From positions 705,603 to 769,602 of the forward strand of contig NZ_HE610985.1 in assembly GCF_000285535.1 (NCBI RefSeq): a DNA stretch of 64,000 nucleotides, read 5' to 3'. Below, piece by piece: positions 18,683 through 27,326 of this stretch (position 1 is the stretch's first letter; every line of letters begins with the position of its first letter). The notes beneath the pieces were generated by a model that did no database searches, had not been told where the DNA came from, and saw nothing but the letters and a program-made list of their open reading frames with translations. Both the position numbers and the translations under genes were made by a program. Origin of the DNA: Bacillus timonensis. Its GTDB lineage: Bacteria > Bacillota > Bacilli > Bacillales > Bacillaceae_L.

Positions 18683-18713
18683 AAAAAAGGCACCCAAGGA
18701 CGGTGCCTTTTTT
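18683..18713. terminator. Bidirectional terminator between rpmB and spoVM
   Basis: Perfect 12-bp inverted repeat AAAAAAGGCACC / GGTGCCTTTTTT with a 7-base loop. T-tracts exist in both directions, so it can end both spoVM (whose stop codon touches it) and rpmB transcripts. Confidence 0.88.
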
Positions 18714-18792
18714 ATCCCTTTTTAAAAGATCCTAACATCGCACGGACGATACCGCCTAAGAACTTTGGTAACTTAATTGTATAAAATTTCAT
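18712..18792 (-). CDS. spoVM: Stage V sporulation protein M (SpoVM)
   Basis: 26-residue amphipathic peptide that marks the curved forespore membrane and anchors the SpoIVA coat basement layer (known in B. subtilis). The reading frame gives MKFYTIKLPKFLGGIVRAML followed by GSFKKG, nearly identical to the B. subtilis peptide as I recall it, including Pro9 and the GG pair. A GGAGGGAAAG ribosome site precedes the ATG at 18792. Position between rpe and rpmB is the conserved one. A mother-cell sigma-E promoter is expected but I could not pick one confidently. Confidence 0.95.
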   Translation of the reverse strand: MKFYTIKLPKFLGGIVRAMLGSFKKG

Positions 18793-19011
18793 ACTTTCCC
18801 TCCTCAATGCAATATCCACGTACTTTCATTGAAATCAGCAGTCTACCTTATAATAATATTCAAATGAAAATAAATAGTACCATAATACATATAAATAAAA
18901 GCAATTCCATTTAAACTTTCTTACTCATTCATATGCCTATTTGATTTAAAAAAGTACAATTCAATCTAAGTTCATTACTAAAAAATCGTGTTAACCGAGC
19001 TATACTATGCA

Positions 19012-19039
19012 AAAAAGAGCAGAAATTTCTGCTCTTTTT
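19012..19039 (-). terminator. Intrinsic terminator overlapping the end of rpe
   Basis: 28-base perfect palindrome (14-bp arms containing AGAGCAGAAA) with A/T flanks, overlapping the rpe stop codon. It provides a T-tract in the rpe direction and ends the prpC-prkC-rsgA-rpe group. Confidence 0.8.
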
Positions 19040-19685
19040 ATACACTACGAATTTTTTCAATCGCTGCTTTGCGGTCTTCTTGATTATAAATAGCTGATCC
19101 CGCAACCAAGACATTAGCGCCAGCACGGACACAAAGCCTTGCCGTTTCCTCATTGACGCCTCCGTCCACTTCAATTTCAACATTTAAATTCTTTTCATTC
19201 ACCATTCCTGCTACTTCCTCGATTTTAGGGAGAACGGAATGAATGAATTTTTGCCCACCAAATCCAGGATTCACTGTCATTAACAACACTAAATCGATAT
19301 CCTCAATGATGTGCTTAATCGTATCTACTGGAGTAGCTGGATTTAATACTACACCTGCTTTTACACCATGCGCTTTGATTAACTGGATGGTACGGTGAAG
19401 ATGTGGACATGCCTCAACATGTACCGTTAAAAAATCTGCTCCTGCTTTTGCAAATGCAGGAATGTATTGATCCGGGTTATCAATCATTAAATGAACATCT
19501 AATGGTAATTTAGTAATTGGTCGAATCGCATCTACAATTAGCGGACCTATCGTAATATTTGGAACAAAGTGACCATCCATGACATCCACATGAATATAGT
19601 CTGCTCCCCCATTTTCAACATCTTTGATCTCTTCTCCAAGCTTTGCAAAATCTGCTGAAAGTATGGATGGTGCAATTTTAATCAT
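19038..19685 (-). CDS. rpe: Ribulose-phosphate 3-epimerase
   Basis: Interconverts ribulose-5-phosphate and xylulose-5-phosphate in the pentose phosphate pathway. 215-residue TIM barrel: [20 protein letters not shown], metal-binding [16 protein letters not shown] (about 34-49), [17 protein letters not shown] and [10 protein letters not shown] phosphate loop. Starts 3 bases after the rsgA stop. In B. subtilis thiN follows; here spoVM comes next with no thiN. Confidence 0.97.
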   Translation of the reverse strand: MIKIAPSILSADFAKLGEEIKDVENGGADYIHVDVMDGHFVPNITIGPLIVDAIRPITKLPLDVHLMIDNPDQYIPAFAKAGADFLTVHVEACPHLHRTIQLIKAHGVKAGVVLNPATPVDTIKHIIEDIDLVLLMTVNPGFGGQKFIHSVLPKIEEVAGMVNEKNLNVEIEVDGGVNEETARLCVRAGANVLVAGSAIYNQEDRKAAIEKIRSV

Positions 19686-19688
19686 TTT

Positions 19689-20573
19689 TTAGTACCTCGG
19701 CTTTCTATCTTTGATTTCTTCATAAAAACTCACATAATGGTCGTAACGGAATTGCTCAATACTTCCATCCTCAACCCCTTGTCTAACAGCACATTTCGGC
19801 TCAGAAATATGAGTACAACCTCGAAACTTACAATTTGCTCCTGCGTCATAAATCTCCGGAAAACAATATGAAAGTTCCTCTAATTCGATTGTTAAAAATT
19901 CCAACGAACTAAAACCTGGTGTATCTGCGACAAGCCCATTTCCAACCTCAATTAATTCAACATGTCTTGTCGTATGCTTTCCTCTCCCTAAAGATGAGGA
20001 AATTTCATTTGTTTTTAATTCTAAATCAGGTCGTAAAGTGTTTAACAATGAAGATTTACCAACTCCAGATTGTCCCGCAAATACGGAAATTTGATTATCC
20101 AATAATGGCATCAGTTTATCAAGACCTTCACGTTCCTTTGTTGACGTTAAGATGACTTGGTACCCAATTTCCTTATACATATTTGCGTACTGCTGGATTT
20201 CTTTGAATGCATCATCCGAAATTAAATCCGTTTTGCTGATACAAATAATAGGTTTTATATCGTTCGATTCTACTAAAACAAGAAAGCGATCTAACAACAA
20301 TGGACTGAAATCGGGCTTAATCGCTGAAAAAACTAAAATAGCTTGATCAACATTAGAGATTGGGGGACGAACAAGCTCATTTTTACGTTCCAATACTTCT
20401 AAAATATACCCATCCGTTTCATTCTCTGCCTGAAAGACCACGTTATCGCCAACCAAAGGCGTTACCTTGTTTTTCCGAAAAACCCCTCTTCCACGACATT
20501 GAATTACTTCCCCATCCTCGTTATGAACATAATAAAAACCACTTAATGCTTTTACGATTTTGCCTTCTGGCAT
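19689..20573 (-). CDS. rsgA: Ribosome small subunit GTPase RsgA (CpgA/YloQ)
   Basis: Circularly permuted GTPase acting in late 30S maturation. 294 residues: N-terminal OB fold (about 1-70), then permuted G motifs, G4 CISKTD (about 116-121) preceding the P-loop GQSGVGKSSLLN (about 170-181) and DTPGFSSLE; C-terminal zinc knuckle with CKFRGCTHISEPKC. Same prkC-rsgA-rpe order as B. subtilis, where PrkC phosphorylates CpgA. A 15-bp hairpin separates it from prkC. Confidence 0.96.
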   Translation of the reverse strand: MPEGKIVKALSGFYYVHNEDGEVIQCRGRGVFRKNKVTPLVGDNVVFQAENETDGYILEVLERKNELVRPPISNVDQAILVFSAIKPDFSPLLLDRFLVLVESNDIKPIICISKTDLISDDAFKEIQQYANMYKEIGYQVILTSTKEREGLDKLMPLLDNQISVFAGQSGVGKSSLLNTLRPDLELKTNEISSSLGRGKHTTRHVELIEVGNGLVADTPGFSSLEFLTIELEELSYCFPEIYDAGANCKFRGCTHISEPKCAVRQGVEDGSIEQFRYDHYVSFYEEIKDRKPRY

Positions 20574-20610
20574 AGTTTCACTCCTTGTTTTATTTCATTC
20601 GTCACGACAT

Positions 20611-20645
20611 GCATTAGGTAGTGGAATTACTCCACTACCTAATGC
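20611..20645 (-). other. Perfect 15-bp hairpin between prkC and rsgA
   Basis: GCATTAGGTAGTGGA and its exact complement flank the 5-base loop ATTAC. It starts 4 bases past the prkC stop. No T-tract follows in either direction, so it is not a canonical terminator; it may protect a 3' end or set prkC/rsgA ratios. Confidence 0.7.
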
Positions 20646-20648
20646 AAC

Positions 20649-22610
20649 CTATTGTTCTTCGTACGGAATTTCCTCACTCTTATAAGGGATTTCATTAATG
20701 TACACTCTGTATTCAGCAGATTCACCCGGGTTAATAACAAAGTTTATATCAATTGAGCTATCTTCCTTAATTTCAAACTGTTTATAAACATCCGAAATAG
20801 TATGATTGGCATCCTTAATATATATTTTAACCAACTGCGGATTCTGCTCTTCATCCGGCGTATAGTCAATCGTTATTGTTCGCTTCACATTTACGGGCTC
20901 TTTTGGTTCAGGGCCTTTTGACATGATTACTTTTACCTTATCACCCTTTTTTAATTCGGCTCCGGCTTCAGGCGACTGAGAAATTGCTTGACCAGAAGGG
21001 ATATCTTCTGAGTATTTTTCCTCTGCTTGATCAATTATCAAACCAGTACTTTTTGCATATTCAGCAAGTGCATTTCCTGGATATTTAGATAAATCAGCAA
21101 GTTTAATAGTTTCAAGCCCCTTACTTACCGTAAAAGTAACTTCTGTTTCTTCTGGAACAACCTCTTCACCTTCATCAATGGATTGGCTTAGAATAGTTCC
21201 TCGAGCGCTGTCACTATATTCTTCTTCGGAATATACTGTATACTCTTCTTTGGTTAATTTTTCCCTAACTTCATCATAGTTTTTACCAACATAATCCTTA
21301 AATACGACTTTCTTTTTTCCTGTACTTTCATATAAATCAATTGTAGCACGTTCTTTCACTAATTTACCTGCTTCAGGTTTTGTTCGTATGATGTAGCCTT
21401 CAGGAATTTCTTGGTCGCTGATTTCGCTCGTTTCACCTATTGTAAAACCTGCTTCCTTCAGTTCATCGACTGCCTGATCATAGGTCATGTTCGAGACATC
21501 CGGAACTTCGACATCCTTAGGTAAAAATAAGGCTGGAAAAATTGTAACTGCAGCCACACCAGCAGCAAGAATTAAGAAAAAAATAATTGCAAGACTGACT
21601 AACAGCTTATTCTTCTTCTTTTTCTTTTTCTTTGGTTTCGGCTCGTCCTCATTAGACTGATTCGTGTTCTTTTGAGAATCTCTAACCATCGTTTCTTTAG
21701 CTAATGGTGTGTTATCCTTAATAATCGGAATTGCTTTAGTCACCTCATCATCCAAATCAGGTATCACAAATTTTGCCTCGTTTAAACGATTTGGAAATAG
21801 GGCTGTCTGTAAATCCTCTTCCATATCTTCAACCGAATCATAGCGATGGAATGGGTCTTTGGCAGTGGCTTTTAAAATTATATTTTCCACACTTTGTGGG
21901 ATAGTCGCATTCCACCTTTTAGGTGAAGGTGTATCGGATTGCAGGTGTTTCAATGCAATTGATACCGCTGATTCACCTTCAAAAGGAACACGCCCAGTTA
22001 AAAGTTCAAACATTACAATACCTAAAGAATAAATGTCTGATTTTTTTGTAGACATGCCACCTCTAGCTTGTTCCGGTGATAAATAATGAACTGAACCAAG
22101 CACGGAATTTGTTTGTGTAATGGTTGTTGAACTTAATGCAACTGCAATCCCAAAATCCGTTACTTTCACCGTTCCATCATGATCAATTAAGATATTTTGT
22201 GGTTTGATATCTCGGTGAACAATTTGATTTTGGTGTGCGTGAGTGATTGCTGAAGTTAGTTGCAACATGATATTGATTGCTTCCTTCGGATGAAGCGGTG
22301 CATTACGCTGTATGTATTGTTTCAAGGTTTGGCCTGGGACATATTCCATTACTATGTAATAAATATCCTCTTCTTCTCCAACATCATAAATACTTACAAC
22401 ATTTGGATGTGCCAAACTTGTAGCTGAATGTGCTTCTCGTCTAAAGCGCTTGATAAATTCTTCATCATTTGAAAAATCTAACCGTAGAACTTTAATGGCA
22501 ACATCTCTCTCTAAAATGACGTCTCGGGCAAGATAGACATTGGCCATCCCACCTCCACCAATGACCTCGAGAATTTTATAACGACCACTTAATCGTCTTC
22601 CAATAAGCAT
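20649..22610 (-). CDS. prkC: PASTA-domain Ser/Thr protein kinase PrkC
   Basis: Membrane Hanks-type kinase that senses muropeptides/lipid II through PASTA repeats and controls germination and cell-wall metabolism (family knowledge). About 653 residues from MLIGRRLSGRY: glycine loop GGGGMANVYL, AIKVLR lysine, HRDIKPQN, DFGIA, and SPEQARG in the kinase domain (about 1-265); a lysine-rich stretch and one transmembrane helix (LLVSLAIIFFLILAAGVAAV) near 340; then about three PASTA repeats and a C-terminal beta-rich tail. The GTG at 22628 is in frame, but ATG 22610 matches the family start and follows GAGGGCG. Confidence 0.96.
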   Translation of the reverse strand: MLIGRRLSGRYKILEVIGGGGMANVYLARDVILERDVAIKVLRLDFSNDEEFIKRFRREAHSATSLAHPNVVSIYDVGEEEDIYYIVMEYVPGQTLKQYIQRNAPLHPKEAINIMLQLTSAITHAHQNQIVHRDIKPQNILIDHDGTVKVTDFGIAVALSSTTITQTNSVLGSVHYLSPEQARGGMSTKKSDIYSLGIVMFELLTGRVPFEGESAVSIALKHLQSDTPSPKRWNATIPQSVENIILKATAKDPFHRYDSVEDMEEDLQTALFPNRLNEAKFVIPDLDDEVTKAIPIIKDNTPLAKETMVRDSQKNTNQSNEDEPKPKKKKKKKNKLLVSLAIIFFLILAAGVAAVTIFPALFLPKDVEVPDVSNMTYDQAVDELKEAGFTIGETSEISDQEIPEGYIIRTKPEAGKLVKERATIDLYESTGKKKVVFKDYVGKNYDEVREKLTKEEYTVYSEEEYSDSARGTILSQSIDEGEEVVPEETEVTFTVSKGLETIKLADLSKYPGNALAEYAKSTGLIIDQAEEKYSEDIPSGQAISQSPEAGAELKKGDKVKVIMSKGPEPKEPVNVKRTITIDYTPDEEQNPQLVKIYIKDANHTISDVYKQFEIKEDSSIDINFVINPGESAEYRVYINEIPYKSEEIPYEEQ

Positions 22611-22614
22611 AAGA

Positions 22615-23373
22615 TTATTCGCCCTCACTTTCAGACGTGTAGTCGACGATTACTAATGTTATATTATCTTCTCCACCATTATCGTTGGCCAATTGGATAA
22701 GTTGTTCGCATCTATTTTCAATACTTTCGTCGCTTTCGAGTATACTTTTTAATTTATCTTCTGGGACTTTGTTAGATAAGCCGTCAGAACAAATTAAGAG
22801 CATATCCCCTTCGTCTAAAATAAGTGTTTTAAGGTCTATTTGCACATGTGTTTCGGTTCCTAATGCACGTAAAACAACATTTTTTCGCGGATGATGCTCT
22901 GCATCTTCTTTTGAAATATGACCGGACCGAACAAGTTCATTTACAAGGGAATGATCCTCTGTAATTTGTTGGAACCCATGACTATTTAGTACATAACATC
23001 TACTATCCCCAATATGTGCAACGGTTGAAAATAAATCTGTACAAATGGATGCAACAACTGTCGTTCCCATACCTTTGCATTCTTCATTTTCCTGTGAATG
23101 TTTATATAGGTTTGCATTTATTTTTAAAATATGTTCTTTCAACCATTCTTCTGCAGACTCAGATGTGGAGATTTTCTCAACTTGCTCCCAATAGGACTGT
23201 AGCTGTGATGTTGTCATACTACTCGCAACATCACCAGCTAAATGTCCTCCCATTCCATCAGCGACTACAGCTAATAATTGCCCAGCCTTATTTTGATAGA
23301 CACCACAGCTATCTTCATTGATTTGCCTTACTTTTCCCCGGTTTGTCAAAAAGAACGACTTCATTTGTTTCAC
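22615..23373 (-). CDS. prpC: PP2C-type protein phosphatase PrpC
   Basis: Mn-dependent Ser/Thr phosphatase that reverses PrkC phosphorylation. About 252 residues with PP2C motifs: RQINEDSCG near the N-terminus, [14 protein letters not shown] (about 38-51), IGDSRCYVL, and [12 protein letters not shown] plus [11 protein letters not shown] at the end. Start is either GTG 23373, overlapping the rlmN TGA, or ATG 23364 with GAGGTG before it. It ends just before prkC, so the pair is coexpressed. Confidence 0.95.
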   Translation of the reverse strand: MKQMKSFFLTNRGKVRQINEDSCGVYQNKAGQLLAVVADGMGGHLAGDVASSMTTSQLQSYWEQVEKISTSESAEEWLKEHILKINANLYKHSQENEECKGMGTTVVASICTDLFSTVAHIGDSRCYVLNSHGFQQITEDHSLVNELVRSGHISKEDAEHHPRKNVVLRALGTETHVQIDLKTLILDEGDMLLICSDGLSNKVPEDKLKSILESDESIENRCEQLIQLANDNGGEDNITLVIVDYTSESEGE

Positions 23374-24464
23374 CTCGTCTCCTCTTTACGCTCCTTTGCA
23401 CGTAATTGACCACAGGCAGCATCGATATCATGACCTTGCTCACGACGTATTGTCACATTTACACCATGTTTCTTTAATGTCTTTTCAAATTCAAAGATCT
23501 GTTCTCGCGGTGTTCGAACATAATCGCGTTCAGGAACATAATTAACTGGAATTAAATTCACATGACACTTAATTCCTTTTAATAGCTCTGCTAATTCTTC
23601 AGCATGTTCAACTTGATCGTTGACTCCGCCAAACAACCCATATTCAAAGCTAATTCTTCTCCCTGTTTTTTCAATATAATAACGTACAGCTTCCATTAAA
23701 TCAGGTAATTTATATGCTCGATTTATCGGCATTAACCTACTTCTAATTTCTGTATTAGGTGCATGTAAAGAGATTGCAAAATTAATTTGTAATTGTTCAT
23801 CGGCAAACTTATAGATTTTTGGAATGATTCCACTCGTTGAAACAGTAATATGACGGGCACCAATATTTAAGCCCTTATCATGGTTAATTATTTTTAGGAA
23901 TGAAAGCATTTGATCATAATTATCAAACGGCTCACCAATCCCCATTATGACAAGATGGCTTACACGTTCACCGACCTCATCTAGTGCTTTTTGAACTTTT
24001 ACAACTTGGGCAACAATTTCTCCAGCTTCTAAATTACGCTTAAGTCCCCCTAAAGTTGATGCACAGAAGGTACAACCGATGCGGCAACCGACCTGTGTTG
24101 TTACACAAATAGAGTTACCGTAGCTATGTCTCATGAGAACTGTTTCAATAGAATAACCATCATGAAGTTCAAATAAAAACTTCATTGTTCCGTCAGCTGA
24201 AGTTTGCTGGATGATCGTTTTAAGTGTCGTAATCGTAAAATGTTCAGCAAGCTTTTGTCTTAAATCATTAGATAGGTTGGTCATTTCATCGAATGTTGTA
24301 ACCCGCTTTGAGTATAGCCATTCAAAAATCTGATTTCCTCGAAATTTCTTTTCTCCGTTTTCAACTAACCAGTTTTCAACTTCGGCTAATTGAAGCGAAT
24401 AAATGGATGGTTTTGAATTTGGTAGGTTTTGTTTTTTTCTTCTTGTTGTTTGTACTTCTTCCAA
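23370..24464 (-). CDS. rlmN: 23S rRNA (adenine2503-C2)-methyltransferase RlmN
   Basis: Radical-SAM methylase of A2503 in 23S rRNA and A37 in some tRNAs. 364 residues with the CxxxCxxC cluster motif in GCRIGCTFC, the [11 protein letters not shown] motif and the C-terminal catalytic Cys in DIDAACGQL. Starts 5 bases after rsmB and overlaps prpC, placing it in the same transcript as the rRNA methylase rsmB. Confidence 0.96.
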   Translation of the reverse strand: MEEVQTTRRKKQNLPNSKPSIYSLQLAEVENWLVENGEKKFRGNQIFEWLYSKRVTTFDEMTNLSNDLRQKLAEHFTITTLKTIIQQTSADGTMKFLFELHDGYSIETVLMRHSYGNSICVTTQVGCRIGCTFCASTLGGLKRNLEAGEIVAQVVKVQKALDEVGERVSHLVIMGIGEPFDNYDQMLSFLKIINHDKGLNIGARHITVSTSGIIPKIYKFADEQLQINFAISLHAPNTEIRSRLMPINRAYKLPDLMEAVRYYIEKTGRRISFEYGLFGGVNDQVEHAEELAELLKGIKCHVNLIPVNYVPERDYVRTPREQIFEFEKTLKKHGVNVTIRREQGHDIDAACGQLRAKERKEETR

Positions 24465-24469
24465 TTACA

Positions 24470-25813
24470 TTACACCTGCTTTCTTAATCTTGCAATATAA
24501 AATCCGTCCGTTCCAAAATAATGTGGATAAAGCTGAAGCTGTCCATTTTTAATATATGGTTTCACTATTTCAGGCAGATAATTTTCAATTGTCTCATCTA
24601 ATATAAAATCTTTATTCTGTTCTAGGAAGGTTTTGATTACACCTTCATTTTCTTCGTAATCTATTGTACATGTGCTATACACGAGTATACCATCTTTTTT
24701 TAATAAAGTTGAAACCTCTGTTAAAATGTCTAATTGTATTTTTGCTAGGCTTGAATTGTCTAGTGCCGATTTTGAATATTTAATATCTGGTTTTCTTCTT
24801 ATTACTCCAAAGCCCGAACAAGGAGCGTCAACAAGAATTTTATCAAAGCTTTGCACCTCGAAGATTTCCCCTGCTTTTCGACTATCAAAAGCTTTTGTTT
24901 CAACATTTTCTAACCCTAATCGAGTTACTGCTTCATCAATTAATTTTATTTTATGTTTATGAAGGTCTAATGAAATTACTTTACCCGTGTTTTGTAAAAT
25001 TTGCGCAATATGTGTTGTCTTTCCTCCGGGTGCTGCACAGCTATCAAGGACATAGTCATCTTTTTCTACACCGAGTGCTCTTGCAACAAGCATGGAACTT
25101 TCATCTTGGATGGTAAAATAACCTTCCTTAAATGCTTTTGTATTTGCAAGATTTCCGCGAATAGCCTTTATCGCATCAATAGAAACGCTACCTACTTCCG
25201 TTTCAACTCCATCCTCGTTTAACATGTGAATAAGCTCTTCTCTTGTTGTTTTCATTCCATTAACACGAGCAGTCTGTTCTGGTGGAGTACAATTTACTTC
25301 ACACATTTTCCGTGTTTCTTCGATTCCTATTTGCTTTACCCAACGCGTTACTAGCCAGTTCGGGTGACTTGTTTCAATGGCTATTCTTTCCACTTCATCT
25401 TTAATTTGCTCTAACGAAGGCAAGCCGTTGCGTTGGATTGAACGTAATACTCCATTTACAAGTGAAGCAGTACCTTTATGGCCTCTCTTTTTTGCAATTT
25501 CTACTGCCTCAAAAAAGATGGCTCTTTCTGGTACTCTGTCCAAGTAAACCATTTGATAAAGAGAGAGTCTTAATAATACTTTCACCCATAACTCAAGCTT
25601 TTTAGTATTTTTTAGGAAAGGTGTTAAATAAAAATCCAAGGTATCACGTTGTTGGATTGTTCCATATACAATCTCTGTTAGCAAACCAACGTCTTTTCCC
25701 TTAACCTCGTGTTTTTTAATCATCTGGTTTAAAAGAATATTACTATAAGCCTGATTTTTTTCAATTTGTAGTAATATTTCAAGTGCAACGCTTCGTACAT
25801 TATTACTTGTCAT
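24470..25813 (-). CDS. rsmB: 16S rRNA (cytosine967-C5)-methyltransferase RsmB
   Basis: 447 residues. N-terminal NusB-like RNA-binding domain (about 1-140, [23 protein letters not shown]); C-terminal SAM methylase with [35 protein letters not shown] and VYSTCTI, containing both catalytic cysteines. Its start overlaps the fmt end by 11 bases, as in other Bacilli. Confidence 0.96.
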   Translation of the reverse strand: MTSNNVRSVALEILLQIEKNQAYSNILLNQMIKKHEVKGKDVGLLTEIVYGTIQQRDTLDFYLTPFLKNTKKLELWVKVLLRLSLYQMVYLDRVPERAIFFEAVEIAKKRGHKGTASLVNGVLRSIQRNGLPSLEQIKDEVERIAIETSHPNWLVTRWVKQIGIEETRKMCEVNCTPPEQTARVNGMKTTREELIHMLNEDGVETEVGSVSIDAIKAIRGNLANTKAFKEGYFTIQDESSMLVARALGVEKDDYVLDSCAAPGGKTTHIAQILQNTGKVISLDLHKHKIKLIDEAVTRLGLENVETKAFDSRKAGEIFEVQSFDKILVDAPCSGFGVIRRKPDIKYSKSALDNSSLAKIQLDILTEVSTLLKKDGILVYSTCTIDYEENEGVIKTFLEQNKDFILDETIENYLPEIVKPYIKNGQLQLYPHYFGTDGFYIARLRKQV

Positions 25814-26753
25814 TGTTGTCTCCTAACTGAGTTCCTACTTGTATGTTCGCCCCCAATAGGAATTGCTCTGCACTCATCTTTTTCTTTCCGGCAAGCTGAA
25901 GTTGGGTGATTTTAATAAAAGTAGTATTCCCAGTCGAAACAATAAACCCATCTTTTTCAATTGAGACAATCGTCCCGCATTTTTCAGGAGTGGATGAAGG
26001 CACCTTTTGGCCCCACCAAATTTTCATTACTTCACCACTTAACGTGGTGTATGCTACAGGCCATGGATGGAGACCACGAATCTGGTTATAAATATCCTCC
26101 CCATTTTTTGCCCAGTCAATTTTTTCTTGTTCACGTTTAATGTTTGATGCGAAGGTTGCCTTAGAATCATCCTGTTTTATCGGTGTAATTTTATTTGCTA
26201 AAAGTAGTGGAATTGTCTCTGATAAGAGCTTTGAACCAGCCACACTTAATTTATCATGTAAAGATCCAACATGATCATTTTCTAAAATTGGAATTTCCAC
26301 TTGAGTTAAAATATCTCCCGCATCTAGCTTTTCAACCATATACATGATGGTGACACCTGTTTTTTTCTTTCCTTGAAGGATAGAAGAATGAATCGGTGCC
26401 CCACCTCTTAACTCTGGAAGTAATGATGCGTGAACATTAATACAACCAAATTTAGGAGCTTCCAGTAATTCTTTTGGAAGAATCTGTCCAAATGCAGCAG
26501 TTATGATTAAATCAGGTTGATAACTTAAAACTTTTTCAATTTCTTCTTTTTCTCTAATTTTATTTGGCTGCAGGACAGGGATATTATGTTTTAATGCCTC
26601 CACCTTAACAGGTGGTGGGGTTAACAATCTTTTTCTTCCAACTGGCCTGTCTGGCTGAGTAACAACAGCTACAACCTCATACCCATCCTCAATGATTTGT
26701 CGTAAAACAGGTACTGAAAAGTCAGGGGTACCCATAAATACAATTCGTTCCAT
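25803..26753 (-). CDS. fmt: Methionyl-tRNA formyltransferase
   Basis: Formylates initiator Met-tRNA using 10-formyl-tetrahydrofolate. 316 residues: [17 protein letters not shown] Rossmann start, catalytic Asn/His in [16 protein letters not shown], formyl-transfer Asp in KLDAGDIL, and a C-terminal tRNA-binding OB-like domain (HPWPVAYT onward). 8 bases after def, its functional partner. Confidence 0.97.
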   Translation of the reverse strand: MERIVFMGTPDFSVPVLRQIIEDGYEVVAVVTQPDRPVGRKRLLTPPPVKVEALKHNIPVLQPNKIREKEEIEKVLSYQPDLIITAAFGQILPKELLEAPKFGCINVHASLLPELRGGAPIHSSILQGKKKTGVTIMYMVEKLDAGDILTQVEIPILENDHVGSLHDKLSVAGSKLLSETIPLLLANKITPIKQDDSKATFASNIKREQEKIDWAKNGEDIYNQIRGLHPWPVAYTTLSGEVMKIWWGQKVPSSTPEKCGTIVSIEKDGFIVSTGNTTFIKITQLQLAGKKKMSAEQFLLGANIQVGTQLGDNNDK

Positions 26754-26761
26754 ATCATTAC

Positions 26762-27235
26762 CTACCCTTCAATTTCTCCTTCTTCATAGAAACGATTCAC
26801 CTTTGAAGTAAATAAAACACCATGCAGGTGATCGATTTCATGCTGAATCGCACGGGCTAAGAATTCTCTAGCCTCAATTATATACGTTTTCCCTCTGCGG
26901 TTTTGCGCTCTTACCTTTACATAATCATTTCGTGTTACTTCACCAAAAAGGCCCGGAAAACTGAGACAGCCTTCTGGACCCACCTGTTCACCCCTGCTCT
27001 CTAGTATAACTGGATTAATAAGTTCAATAAGCCCACTCTCGTCTCCTATATCAACGATTGCGATTTGTTTTGCAATTCCAACCTGAGGGGCAGCTAAGCC
27101 AACACCGTCCGCCTCGAGCATTGTATCATTCATATCTTTCACTAATTTTGATAGTTTTCGGTCAAATGTTGTCACCTTTTCACATTCAACTTCAAGTATT
27201 TCATTTGGATATTTAACAATTGGTAATACTGACAA
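26762..27235 (-). CDS. def: Peptide deformylase
   Basis: Metalloprotease that removes N-formyl from nascent proteins. 157 residues with motif 1 [10 protein letters not shown], motif 2 EGCLSFPG and motif 3 QHEIDHLHG (metal-binding Cys and two His). The start appears to be TTG at 27235 (leu codon read as Met) with GGAGG seven bases before it. def-fmt-rsmB order is the usual one. Confidence 0.95.
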   Translation of the reverse strand: MSVLPIVKYPNEILEVECEKVTTFDRKLSKLVKDMNDTMLEADGVGLAAPQVGIAKQIAIVDIGDESGLIELINPVILESRGEQVGPEGCLSFPGLFGEVTRNDYVKVRAQNRRGKTYIIEAREFLARAIQHEIDHLHGVLFTSKVNRFYEEGEIEG

Positions 27236-27326
27236 AGAAGTTCCTCCATGACAAGTTTTTATATATTTCGTTCAAAGTCCACTTTTCGCTTTTCTATCAG
27301 TCTCTCTCTTTTTTCGAAACTTTAAA

